The notes under the pieces were generated by a model. It did no database searches, was not told the origin of the DNA, and was given only the letters and a program-made list of their open reading frames with translations. Below, one piece after another: positions 1-8,124 of a DNA stretch of 64,000 nt (its first letter is position 1; every line of letters starts with the position of its first letter). The stretch is taken from contig NZ_JABRVS010000001.1 in the NCBI RefSeq assembly GCF_013248905.1, positions 4,030,001 to 4,094,000 of the forward strand. Direction: 5' to 3'. The DNA comes from Shewanella sp. VB17. Lineage in GTDB: Bacteria; Pseudomonadota; Gammaproteobacteria; Enterobacterales; Shewanellaceae. The position numbers and the translations under genes were made by a program.

Positions 1-1835
1 GTCTGATCGCCTGCATTACCACCAAAAGCTGGAGCCTCAATACTAAAAGACTTAATCACACCTTGACCTAACAATGGGATCAACCTCTGTTCGACAATAT
101 TCATATTTGCGTTCATGCGATTATAACTGGTACCTTCCGCTCCCTTAACAAACGCAAAAATAACCCCGCGATCTTCTTGTGGGGCTAACTGAGACGGGAC
201 ATTTTGCATCAGCAGTCCACTGCCTAGCATACACAACATAATAATAAAGGGGGCTGCGACACGAAAACGCATCACCTTAACCAGCACCATACGATACACC
301 TTGTCCAATCGTTCAAACTGTTGATTTATCCACAAATTAAAACAGTTAGGTTTTACATTGGCTTTAAGTAATTTACTGCTCAGCACTGGCGTTAAGGTTA
401 AGGCGATAATTGATGAGAAAATCACTGACATAGCCAACATCACCGAAAATTCGGTAAATAATCGTCCAACCATACCCTCCATAAACGAGATAGGTAAAAA
501 CACCATCACTAATACAGCCGTTGTGGCTACCACTGCAAAGCCAACTTCACGGGTACCTTTATAGGCAGCCAGCAATGGTCCCTCTCCTTTCTCCAAATGA
601 TGAAAGATATTTTCCACCACCACAATGGCATCATCGACCACGAGACCAATTGATAAAATAAGCGCCATTAACGTTAGTAAATTGATGGAAAAACCGAAAA
701 TATTGGCGGCAATAAAAGCTGAAATAAGAGAAACTGGTACCGTCACAGCAGGAATCAGCGTAGCCCTCACCTGCCCGATAAAAATGTACAGCACCAGCAC
801 AACTAATCCACCAGTAATAAACAAGGTGTTATAGACTTCAGTAATTGAGCGGTCGATAAACACAGTCGAATCATAATCAACGACGAGTTGTGTACCTTCA
901 GGCAAAAATTGTTGAATACGATTAACTTCTTCGTGAGCCGCTTTAGCGACAAGTAAAGGGTTAGCATCAGACTGAGCGATAATGCCTAAACTCAAATTAA
1001 GCTCACCATTACTCTTAAACGTGGAATTTTCGTTCTCTGCCCCAATAAACACCGAAGCAATATCTTTAAGGTAAACAGGCGTTCCATCGCTCGCAGTTTT
1101 CACCACTAAATAATCAAAATCTTCAGGATTTTGGTACAAACGTGCAGTACGAACGGTCATGACTGTGGTATCGTTGCGTACTTCTCCACCAGGTGTTTCC
1201 ACATTTTCTTTATTTAAACTCGCAATGATGTCTGCCGTCGTTACGTTTCGGCCTGCCATTAGCTCTGGTTTGAGCTGGACATACATCACCTTGTATAAAC
1301 CACCAGAGATGTTCACTGAACTCACACCAGTAATCAGGCTGAACCTATCTTCTAATACTCGTTGGGCATAATCAGTCAGCTGAGTCCTGTCCATCACGGA
1401 AGAACTTAAATTAATATAGAGTGAAGGCTCTCCAGAACCATTATCTTTAGAGACAATCGGATCGTCAGCTTCATCAGGAAGCCGACGCTGAGCTCTGGCA
1501 ACCGCGTCGCGAACATCGCTCACTCCTTCAGTCAAATCCCAATCAAGGGTGAACGTAATCGTGATGTTCGACATACCGTTACGAGTCACTGAAGTTATCT
1601 CATCGATGCCACTTATCCCAGTGAGTTCATCTTCTAACACTTTGGTAATTTGACTCTCCATGATGGTTGCTGAAGCCCCCTCATAATTGGTCATAATCGT
1701 TACCACAGGACTTTCAATGTCCGGCATCTCACGGACAGCAAGCTTGGAGAATGAAACTAAACCAAATACACACAGCAGTAGACTTAACACAATAGCAACA
1801 ACAGGACGTTTAACCGAAATATCAGAGAGTAACAT
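1..1835 (-). CDS. RND efflux pump inner-membrane subunit (AcrB/MexB-like), partial
   Basis: The reading frame runs without a stop from an ATG at 1835 to the left edge, giving about 611 of the roughly 1030 residues usual for the family; the C-terminal part lies outside the window. The N-terminus (MLLSDISVKRPVVAIVLSL) is the usual first membrane helix of an RND pump. Around residue 400 lies GLVVDDAIVVVEN, the TM4 motif whose aspartates carry protons. The pump would export drugs or other amphiphiles from the periplasm or membrane, with the adaptor encoded just upstream and an outer-membrane factor that is not visible here. Its ATG overlaps the adaptor stop as TAATG, so translation is probably coupled. 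The substrate cannot be told from the sequence. Confidence 0.93.
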   Translation of the reverse strand, partial: MLLSDISVKRPVVAIVLSLLLCVFGLVSFSKLAVREMPDIESPVVTIMTNYEGASATIMESQITKVLEDELTGISGIDEITSVTRNGMSNITITFTLDWDLTEGVSDVRDAVARAQRRLPDEADDPIVSKDNGSGEPSLYINLSSSVMDRTQLTDYAQRVLEDRFSLITGVSSVNISGGLYKVMYVQLKPELMAGRNVTTADIIASLNKENVETPGGEVRNDTTVMTVRTARLYQNPEDFDYLVVKTASDGTPVYLKDIASVFIGAENENSTFKSNGELNLSLGIIAQSDANPLLVAKAAHEEVNRIQQFLPEGTQLVVDYDSTVFIDRSITEVYNTLFITGGLVVLVLYIFIGQVRATLIPAVTVPVSLISAFIAANIFGFSINLLTLMALILSIGLVVDDAIVVVENIFHHLEKGEGPLLAAYKGTREVGFAVVATTAVLVMVFLPISFMEGMVGRLFTEFSVMLAMSVIFSSIIALTLTPVLSSKLLKANVKPNCFNLWINQQFERLDKVYRMVLVKVMRFRVAAPFIIMLCMLGSGLLMQNVPSQLAPQEDRGVIFAFVKGAEGTSYNRMNANMNIVEQRLIPLLGQGVIKSFSIEAPAFGGNAGDQ

Positions 1836-2941
1836 TAACTTTCATCTCCCTTATCCCCAATTATTTTGGTCTTCATCCTCTCTGTATTCATCACTGAAAG
1901 ATCATTAACTTTAAGACCATCACGCATATTAACCAATCCTTGAACCACGATCTTCTGCCCCACATCGACACCTTCAGAGATCACCACTTCATCTTTAATT
2001 CTAGCCCCTAATATCACTTGAGTCCGGGTCGCTAACTCATCTTCACCGATCACGTATACAAAACGCTTAGTGCCCGAATATTCGATAGCCTGAACAGGGA
2101 TAACAGGCTCAGACACTGCAGGAAAATCTAATCTTGCTGACATCAACATCCCAGGTTTAAGCTTATTATTATGATTATCAAAATTAACTCTGACTTTTAA
2201 GCTTAATGTCTCCTGATTAATACGCGGATCAATTGCCACCACCAAACCAGTAAACACCTCTGAGGGCCATGCACTATTTATCGCACTGACTGTCATACCA
2301 ACATTTAATTGAGACAGGTAATTCTCTGGCACTTGTAAATCAAGCCTCATCGATGAAAGATCATCTAACGTTAATAATTCACTGCCTATCGCAACCATTT
2401 TTCCTAGACTGAAATCCAACAAACCTGCTGTACCTGTAAACGGAGCTTTAATATAATGAAAATCAAGCTCAGCCTTAGCTGCAGCCAAACGTGCAACAGC
2501 AATATCAACACTGGCTTGCTGTGCATCTATTTCGGTTTGAGTAATGGCATTTTTAGTAATTAACTTTTTAAATTCTATTAACTTACGTTTTTCATCATTA
2601 AGGTAAGCGTTTGCTTCGGACATACTCGCTTGAGAACGCGCATCTTCTAATTGAATGAGTATTTGGCCAGCTTGAATTTCTTGATCTGCCGCTACCTGAA
2701 TCGCCTTTATTTTGCCCGCTACTTCAGATGCAATAAACACGGATTTATCCGCCGCTAATTTACCAATGAGTGATATCGTTTGCGAGAGCAGATGTTGCGC
2801 CACCATTCCTGTCACTACGGGAACAACACGCGGCCCACGTGACTCCTTATCCACTGTGGTCTTTGTTTCAAACAAACCACTTAATAAGGCCATTAATATG
2901 ACCAATGTAATAAAAGGAATAACAATCAGGCTTTTTTTCAT
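1835..2941 (-). CDS. RND efflux periplasmic adaptor (membrane fusion protein)
   Basis: A 368-residue protein with an N-terminal membrane anchor or signal (MKKSLIVIPFITLVILMALL). A lipoyl/barrel-sandwich half follows at about residues 70-105 (SEVAGKIKAIQV...GQILIQLED), then an alpha-helical hairpin to about 160 (SEANAYLNDEKRKL...), the second lipoyl half (IKAPFTGTAGLLDFSLGK) and the beta-barrel and membrane-proximal domains. This is the standard HlyD/AcrA order. The protein would link the inner-membrane pump to an outer-membrane channel. It is the first gene of a two-gene operon with the RND pump, with a TAATG junction. A CpxR-like direct repeat lies about 70 bp upstream of the start. Confidence 0.93.
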   Translation of the reverse strand: MKKSLIVIPFITLVILMALLSGLFETKTTVDKESRGPRVVPVVTGMVAQHLLSQTISLIGKLAADKSVFIASEVAGKIKAIQVAADQEIQAGQILIQLEDARSQASMSEANAYLNDEKRKLIEFKKLITKNAITQTEIDAQQASVDIAVARLAAAKAELDFHYIKAPFTGTAGLLDFSLGKMVAIGSELLTLDDLSSMRLDLQVPENYLSQLNVGMTVSAINSAWPSEVFTGLVVAIDPRINQETLSLKVRVNFDNHNNKLKPGMLMSARLDFPAVSEPVIPVQAIEYSGTKRFVYVIGEDELATRTQVILGARIKDEVVISEGVDVGQKIVVQGLVNMRDGLKVNDLSVMNTERMKTKIIGDKGDES

Positions 2942-3012
2942 GTAAAAATATCTTTATCAGTTCATACGATGAGTAATGGGGATTATTTTAGATAAAAATT
3001 ATCCTTTATAGG

Positions 3013-3027
3013 GTAAAGCTGTGTAAA
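3013..3027. promoter_or_regulatory. Putative CpxR binding box upstream of the RND operon
   Basis: The plus strand reads GTAAA-GCTGT-GTAAA, an exact match to the published CpxR pattern GTAAA-N5-GTAAA. It lies 72 bp upstream of the adaptor ATG (2941), between that gene and the divergent GNAT gene. Cpx control of RND pumps is known in other Gammaproteobacteria. Regulation here is inferred from the motif alone. Confidence 0.5.
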
Positions 3028-3232
3028 GCTAAGCAAAATAAAGCCTATATTTGACAGATAACTTGTAATAAGTCATGAATAAAAACCAATCAGTAACAAA
3101 GTAAGACTTAAAAATAACAATCAACCAAATCGTTAATATGTGGTGCAAGGTTAAAGGCTAATACAATAACCCATGATAGAAGCAATCAATTTTGATAACA
3201 TCATTCAACAATCAGATTAAACGAGTAATACT

Positions 3233-3673
3233 GTGGACCTTCATTGGCTTCCCATCAATAAGCGCGCGCAAGCTTATTCTTTTTACAAGCAATTTATGCC
3301 TTATGCTCGACTGACAAAAAAAGAACGGCTTGCCGTTTTTTTATCCGAGTCAGACTCCAATAAAACCGAACCCCACACCGAAGTCATCGCTGCCATTAGA
3401 CTTCGCCCAATCGGGAGAGACACCTTAATCACTGGGATGCTGGTTCATCCAAGCTTTCGAGGTCAAGGTTTAGGACATTCATTAATGAATGCCATCATTA
3501 ATGAATTGAACGATGAACACGCTTTTCTGTTTGCGCTGCCTCATCTCGTTTCCTTTTATCAGCAACATGGATTTAATCCATTGCAAACCCCACCCAATGA
3601 CATTGCTCAATTATTTATCAAGCATCAACGTAAACATAAACCTTTATGTCTAATGGGGTTTAAAAAAATGTAA
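3233..3673 (+). CDS. GNAT family N-acetyltransferase
   Basis: A 146-residue protein starting with GTG. The acetyl-CoA binding motif A is clear: GMLVHPSFRGQGLG, with R/Q-x-x-G-x-G as RGQGLG at residues 76-81, followed by a helix (HSLMNAIINEL). The C-terminal FYQQHGF motif is the usual GNAT beta-strand 5 to helix 4 element. It would transfer acetyl from acetyl-CoA to an amine; the substrate is unknown. It is a single gene, transcribed away from the RND operon. No strong ribosome binding site precedes the GTG, so the start is uncertain by a few codons. Confidence 0.85.
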   Translation: MDLHWLPINKRAQAYSFYKQFMPYARLTKKERLAVFLSESDSNKTEPHTEVIAAIRLRPIGRDTLITGMLVHPSFRGQGLGHSLMNAIINELNDEHAFLFALPHLVSFYQQHGFNPLQTPPNDIAQLFIKHQRKHKPLCLMGFKKM

Positions 3674-3763
3674 GCGAGAACATTCAGCTCTAATGATAAC
3701 ACTTCATTCCAACGGCACTCTGATGTATGGTGCTATTGTCATTAAATCTATCAAGGGGTTAAC

Positions 3764-4237
3764 GTGAAAAAAATCGCCATTTTTGTCGATGTTCAAAATA
3801 TTTATTACACTTGCCGCCAAGCTTACGGCCGTCAATTTAACTATCGAAAACTCTGGCAACATATTCATCATGAAGGTGACATTATCTCAGCAACCGCGTA
3901 TGCCATACATAAAGGAGATGATGGCCAATTGAAGTTTCAAGATGCACTTAAACACATAGGTTTTGATGTCAAACTGAAACCTTTTATCCAGCGAGCTGAT
4001 GGCAGCGCAAAGGGAGATTGGGACGTAGGGATCACCATCGATATCATGGAAGCAGCCAGCGAAGTCGACAGTATCATCTTACTTTCAGGAGATGGAGATT
4101 TCGATGTATTAATGCTGAAAATATATCAAAAATATGGTGTTGAGACCCAAGCCTATGGTGTACCAGGATTGACAGCTAAATCCTTAATCGATTCGGTTGC
4201 ACAATATCATGAGATTGATGACGGCCTACTACTTTAG
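3764..4237 (+). CDS. NYN domain protein (LabA/DUF88-like, PIN-fold nuclease family)
   Basis: A 157-residue, single-domain protein with a GTG start preceded by AAGGGG at good spacing. The acidic residues of the NYN/PIN fold are present: D9 in IFVDVQN, D85/D87/D93 in KGDWDVGITIDIM, and SGDGDFDVL at 108-116. These form the metal site of PIN-like ribonucleases. Activity on RNA is expected from the family, but the target is unknown. No operon partner is visible. Confidence 0.85.
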   Translation: MKKIAIFVDVQNIYYTCRQAYGRQFNYRKLWQHIHHEGDIISATAYAIHKGDDGQLKFQDALKHIGFDVKLKPFIQRADGSAKGDWDVGITIDIMEAASEVDSIILLSGDGDFDVLMLKIYQKYGVETQAYGVPGLTAKSLIDSVAQYHEIDDGLLL

Positions 4238-4499
4238 CTGTCTATTTTTGACAATGTAACCCCATGCTATAAAAGTCATTTTTATGTATAAATTGTTTTC
4301 TCTGCTCTTCATAAGCCATGACTGACGACACTTTATACTGCCAAAAAATCATCAAAATCAATGAAAAAGTAAATCACTACGCACACGCTAGCACCTAAGA
4401 TTTTTTACCATAAAATAGACTATTTATGATGATTAAGAGGAGTAATAAAGCCAAAGCGACTATAATTGATGGGTCATAATGTCTTTATGAGGTTACACA

Positions 4500-4979
4500 A
4501 TGACTATATCTATACGTTTAAACGAATATTTGCACCATAATGAGGTCAGCTATGATCTCATCCCCCACCCACATAGTTCAAGTTCTATTAGCTCAGCAGA
4601 GGCAGCAAAAATTTCACCCGCTCAAATAGCCAAAGCCGTTATCTTAGAAGATCACGAAGGTCGAAAAATGATGGCTGTATTATTGGCTAATCACAAAATA
4701 AGCTTAGGATCACTAGGAGAAAAATTAAATCGAGATCTGCACCTTATTAATGAGCAAGATGTCTACACAATGTTCAACGATTGCGAGAAAGGAGCGATCC
4801 CTCCCCTTGGCAATGCCTATAACATAGAAGCCGTTTATGATGATCTGCTCATCCAATCCAAAGAACTGTATTTAGAAGCAGGCGATCATAATAGCCTGCT
4901 GCGCATCAACAGAGACGATTTTATTCGCCTAATTAAAGATGCCAAACATTTAAGGTTTAGCCATCGGACACTGCATTAA
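4500..4979 (+). CDS. YbaK/EbsC-type aminoacyl-tRNA deacylase domain protein
   Basis: A 159-residue protein of YbaK/ProX type. Family features include the N-terminal HPHSSSSISSAEAA segment, the lysine in QIAKAVILED expected at the catalytic position, and GAIPPLGNAY, which matches the GxxPP.G loop. Members clear mischarged tRNAs such as Cys-tRNA(Pro) or Ala-tRNA(Pro). Which tRNA this one edits cannot be told, and some stand-alone relatives have no proven activity. It stands alone, facing the glycogen operon tail to tail. Confidence 0.82.
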   Translation: MTISIRLNEYLHHNEVSYDLIPHPHSSSSISSAEAAKISPAQIAKAVILEDHEGRKMMAVLLANHKISLGSLGEKLNRDLHLINEQDVYTMFNDCEKGAIPPLGNAYNIEAVYDDLLIQSKELYLEAGDHNSLLRINRDDFIRLIKDAKHLRFSHRTLH

Positions 4980-5017
4980 ATACCTTCACAACTCATTAAT
5001 ACACATTTGTTGCCACC

Positions 5018-5063
5018 TAGGGTCTGTTGTCCTAATTACCATTTTGCAGATAAACAGACCCTA
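5018..5063. terminator. Inverted repeat between the ybaK-like gene and glgA
   Basis: Eleven-bp perfect arms (TAGGGTCTGTT at 5018-5028 and AACAGACCCTA at 5053-5063) flank a 24-nt loop in the gap where the two genes converge. The position suits a bidirectional terminator, but there is no T-run and the loop is long. A remnant of a small inverted-repeat element is an alternative. Confidence 0.4.
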
Positions 5064-5097
5064 ATCATAAGTAACAATCAAACTCGATGACAAAGTA

Positions 5098-6729
5098 CTA
5101 ACGGTAAAATTGATAAAGTTGCCTAACATAATCTCTGGCAGAACTTGACCAATCAAAGCGCTGTGCTTTAGCCAACGACTGCATCTGCTGCCACTTATCC
5201 GTCCCCTTTTCAGATATAGCAACACTGAAACGACTCAAAAAATCTTCTCCTTGTGCCACAAGCGTATCGCCATTAAAAACATAGCCCGTCTCATTATTGA
5301 TCACAGTATCTTTAAGCCCACCAATCCCATGAACCAAACAAAGCTGACCTTCACGCATAGATAATAACTGACTTATCCCGCAAGGTTCAAAGGAACTAGG
5401 CATAATAAACAGATCTCCTGCCTTATATAAAAATTCAGACACTTGTTCATGATAACCATTAAGAAAAATAAAATGACTATGATTAACTGCAATAGCAAGA
5501 AACTCTCTTGCAATCTCGCTATCACCACTGCCAAGCAACACGAACAATCCATTAGGTTCAAGCGCTCTGAAACGCTTTAACATTATTTCTAGTACGGTTT
5601 CATTATTGATTTTTTGTCGTAAAATCAACATTTTTTGATCCGTCAATCGACCAACTGAAGTCAGTAAGCAACTGGGCATAATGTTGTTAGCCAGATCTCG
5701 CCAGCGTGCATTTAATCGTGTCAAGGCGACCTGATCCCAACTTGATACCGTCTCTCGCCCACCTTGCCAACTCACTAATGTGGATTCTATTTGAGTAAAG
5801 GTGTGCTCATATTTCAATCGATTATGGCTATATACGTCAGTATCACCAACATTCAGCTCAGCGAACTCAGCAGAGTAAAAGCACCCGTTTAAAATCCCCA
5901 CTAATGCTTGTTCATCACGCTTACAGATTAAATCAGCTTCCAATCCCTCGCCACCAAAAAAACCTGCCTCATAATCAGATGGTAACAGTACTTCATCGAC
6001 ATAACTGGGCGAAACGAGATGGACTCGATCACACAAGTTAATACCGACTCGCATTGGGTTTACACAATTGGGGTAACGAGGATCAATAATCAAGGCACGT
6101 TGTGACAGATCCAATTGCGCTACTAATTCTGGATACCAAGCCTCTAATGAAGAAGGATCACCACATAAAGGCCGTATCCCCTGCAGTGCTAAATTATGTA
6201 TGGTGAATACGCAAGGAATTGATTTTAAAATACTAAATTTAGGAACATAGGCTCGCAATAAAGCAAATAATCCTGAATGCCAATCATGAAGATGCATAAG
6301 ATCCGGTAAAGGAATAGCTTGCTCCACTAAAGCCACGGCGACACTTTGACAAAATAGGGCAAATTTACTGGCATCTTCGGCAAAAGGTCGATCAGCACAG
6401 CCTGAAGAATATATTTTTTGTGTTCCGCTATCAGACGACACAAAACAAGGATGTGCTAAGAAATAAAGTTTAACACCTGCCACATCTGGATGGTCACTTA
6501 AATACAAACCTACCCGATATTCGCCACCAGCAAAAGGAACCGATATCTCTTTCACCCAATGTGCACCAGCTGAAGCCGCTAAATAACCATAACTTGGCAT
6601 GATCACATCAGCGAGTACTTCCTGCCCCTTTAAGGCTTGCGGTAGATCCCTTATCACATCAGCCATACCGCCCACTTTACCACCAGTAATACTGCCATTT
6701 TCGGCTGCAAGCATGAGGACTCTTTTCAC
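5098..6729 (-). CDS. glgA: Glycogen synthase (ADP-glucose type, GT5)
   Basis: Transfers glucose from ADP-glucose to the non-reducing end of growing alpha-1,4-glucan. The 543-residue protein begins MKRVLMLAAENGSITGGKVGGMADVI, where K-x-G-G is the ADP-glucose binding motif (KVGGMADV rather than the common KVGGLADV). The C-terminal GT-B half carries PSSFEPCGISQLLSMREG, whose glutamate and following residues form the nucleotide-sugar site, and GIGGLKDTV. At 543 residues it is longer than enterobacterial GlgA (about 477), with extra sequence in the middle (around residues 290-340). It is the last gene of the malQ-glgBXPCA operon, 34 bp after glgC. Confidence 0.93.
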   Translation of the reverse strand: MKRVLMLAAENGSITGGKVGGMADVIRDLPQALKGQEVLADVIMPSYGYLAASAGAHWVKEISVPFAGGEYRVGLYLSDHPDVAGVKLYFLAHPCFVSSDSGTQKIYSSGCADRPFAEDASKFALFCQSVAVALVEQAIPLPDLMHLHDWHSGLFALLRAYVPKFSILKSIPCVFTIHNLALQGIRPLCGDPSSLEAWYPELVAQLDLSQRALIIDPRYPNCVNPMRVGINLCDRVHLVSPSYVDEVLLPSDYEAGFFGGEGLEADLICKRDEQALVGILNGCFYSAEFAELNVGDTDVYSHNRLKYEHTFTQIESTLVSWQGGRETVSSWDQVALTRLNARWRDLANNIMPSCLLTSVGRLTDQKMLILRQKINNETVLEIMLKRFRALEPNGLFVLLGSGDSEIAREFLAIAVNHSHFIFLNGYHEQVSEFLYKAGDLFIMPSSFEPCGISQLLSMREGQLCLVHGIGGLKDTVINNETGYVFNGDTLVAQGEDFLSRFSVAISEKGTDKWQQMQSLAKAQRFDWSSSARDYVRQLYQFYR

Positions 6730-6763
6730 AATTCATTCCTTTTTGCTAATCTATTCATCATCA

Positions 6764-8038
6764 CTATTCATAACCAACGGGTAAACCCAACATTGTTCGA
6801 GTCACCAATACCACCCCTTTTTCTGAGACCTTAAACCCTCTTTTACGGTCATGATCATGGTTATAGCCAATATCAGTGCCTTCGGGAATGATGCAACCTC
6901 GATCAAGAATTGTTTTCTTAATTTTACAATAGCGTTGCACCACGACATCAGGTAACAAAACTGAATCTTCTACTTCGGAATAAGAACACACTCTCACTTC
7001 GTTAAATAACACACTGCGGCGCACTGTTGCCCCAGAAATTATACAGCCACCCGAGACAATAGAATCCAAAGTCATGCCTCGTCTGTCATCGTCGTCAAAT
7101 ACAAATTTGGCTGGAGGCAACTGCTCTTGATACGTCCAAATAGGCCACTTAGCATCGTACAGATTCAAGGCTGGTGTCGGCGACAGTAACTCCATATTAG
7201 CCTGCCAGAATGAATCTAATGTCCCAACATCACGCCAATAAGCTTTTTCATTATCAAAATAATTACAAAAACGATATGCAAATACATTATGTTGTTCAAT
7301 AATCGCTGGAATGATATCTTTACCAAAATCCCTTTCTGAACCTTCGTTCATGGCGTCCTTTTTTAACTGCTCAAATAAAAAATCAGTATTAAAGACGTAA
7401 TTTCCCATAGACGCTAAACATGATTCAGGATCACCAGGCAGAGACTTGGGCGATTCAGGTTTCTCCTCAAAACCTAAAATACGATTATTTTCATCAACTT
7501 CGACCACACCAAAATCACTTGCAGCCTCAACAACAGAGACATTGATACACGAAATAGTCATATCGGCACCGGACTCAGCATGAGCCGCAAGCAGACCCGC
7601 ATAATCCATGCGATAAACATGATCTCCAGATAAAATCATTACGTATTTTGGCCGTTCATGCCGTATGATATCAATGTTTTGAAAAACGGCGTCAGCAGTG
7701 CCTTGATACCAGTTCTCACAATTACGTTGAGAAGCTGGTAAGATCTCAACCGACTCACCCAGCTCTTTTTTGAAGTGTCCCCAACCACGCATAATATGTC
7801 GGATCAACGAATGAGATTTATACTGAGTCACCACCCCAATACGGCGAACACCGGAATTGACACAATTGGATAGCGGAAAATCGATAATTCTAAATTTACC
7901 ACCGAAATAGAGTGCTGGTTTAGCACGCCATTCCGTCAATTGGTGTAACCGAGAGCCTCTTCCACCAGCAAGAATAAGTGCGTAGGTATCACGGGTTAAA
8001 TTACTAATATAACGTGGGCTGGAGCTAGGACTAGACAT
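6764..8038 (-). CDS. glgC: Glucose-1-phosphate adenylyltransferase (ADP-glucose pyrophosphorylase)
   Basis: Makes ADP-glucose from ATP and glucose-1-phosphate, the committed step of bacterial glycogen synthesis. The start is placed at ATG 8038 (MSSPSSSPRY, 424 residues), preceded by AGAGGAAC. The frame stays open upstream to 8137, but that would overlap glgP and lacks a good ribosome site. Diagnostic motifs are ILAGGRGSRL (N-terminal pyrophosphorylase loop), WRAKPALYFGGKFRIIDF, SGDHVYRMDY and GFEEKP (glucose-1-phosphate site). The C-terminal left-handed beta-helix region follows (SGGCIISGATVRRSVLF...). The enzyme is usually under allosteric control in this family. Confidence 0.95.
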   Translation of the reverse strand: MSSPSSSPRYISNLTRDTYALILAGGRGSRLHQLTEWRAKPALYFGGKFRIIDFPLSNCVNSGVRRIGVVTQYKSHSLIRHIMRGWGHFKKELGESVEILPASQRNCENWYQGTADAVFQNIDIIRHERPKYVMILSGDHVYRMDYAGLLAAHAESGADMTISCINVSVVEAASDFGVVEVDENNRILGFEEKPESPKSLPGDPESCLASMGNYVFNTDFLFEQLKKDAMNEGSERDFGKDIIPAIIEQHNVFAYRFCNYFDNEKAYWRDVGTLDSFWQANMELLSPTPALNLYDAKWPIWTYQEQLPPAKFVFDDDDRRGMTLDSIVSGGCIISGATVRRSVLFNEVRVCSYSEVEDSVLLPDVVVQRYCKIKKTILDRGCIIPEGTDIGYNHDHDRKRGFKVSEKGVVLVTRTMLGLPVGYE

Positions 8039-8124
8039 ATTGATTGTTCCTCTGAGCCTTATATTTAGCATGCTAACATCATTAAGATTGACTCTTCCTA
8101 GCACAAATTTAAATAGTAATGTCA

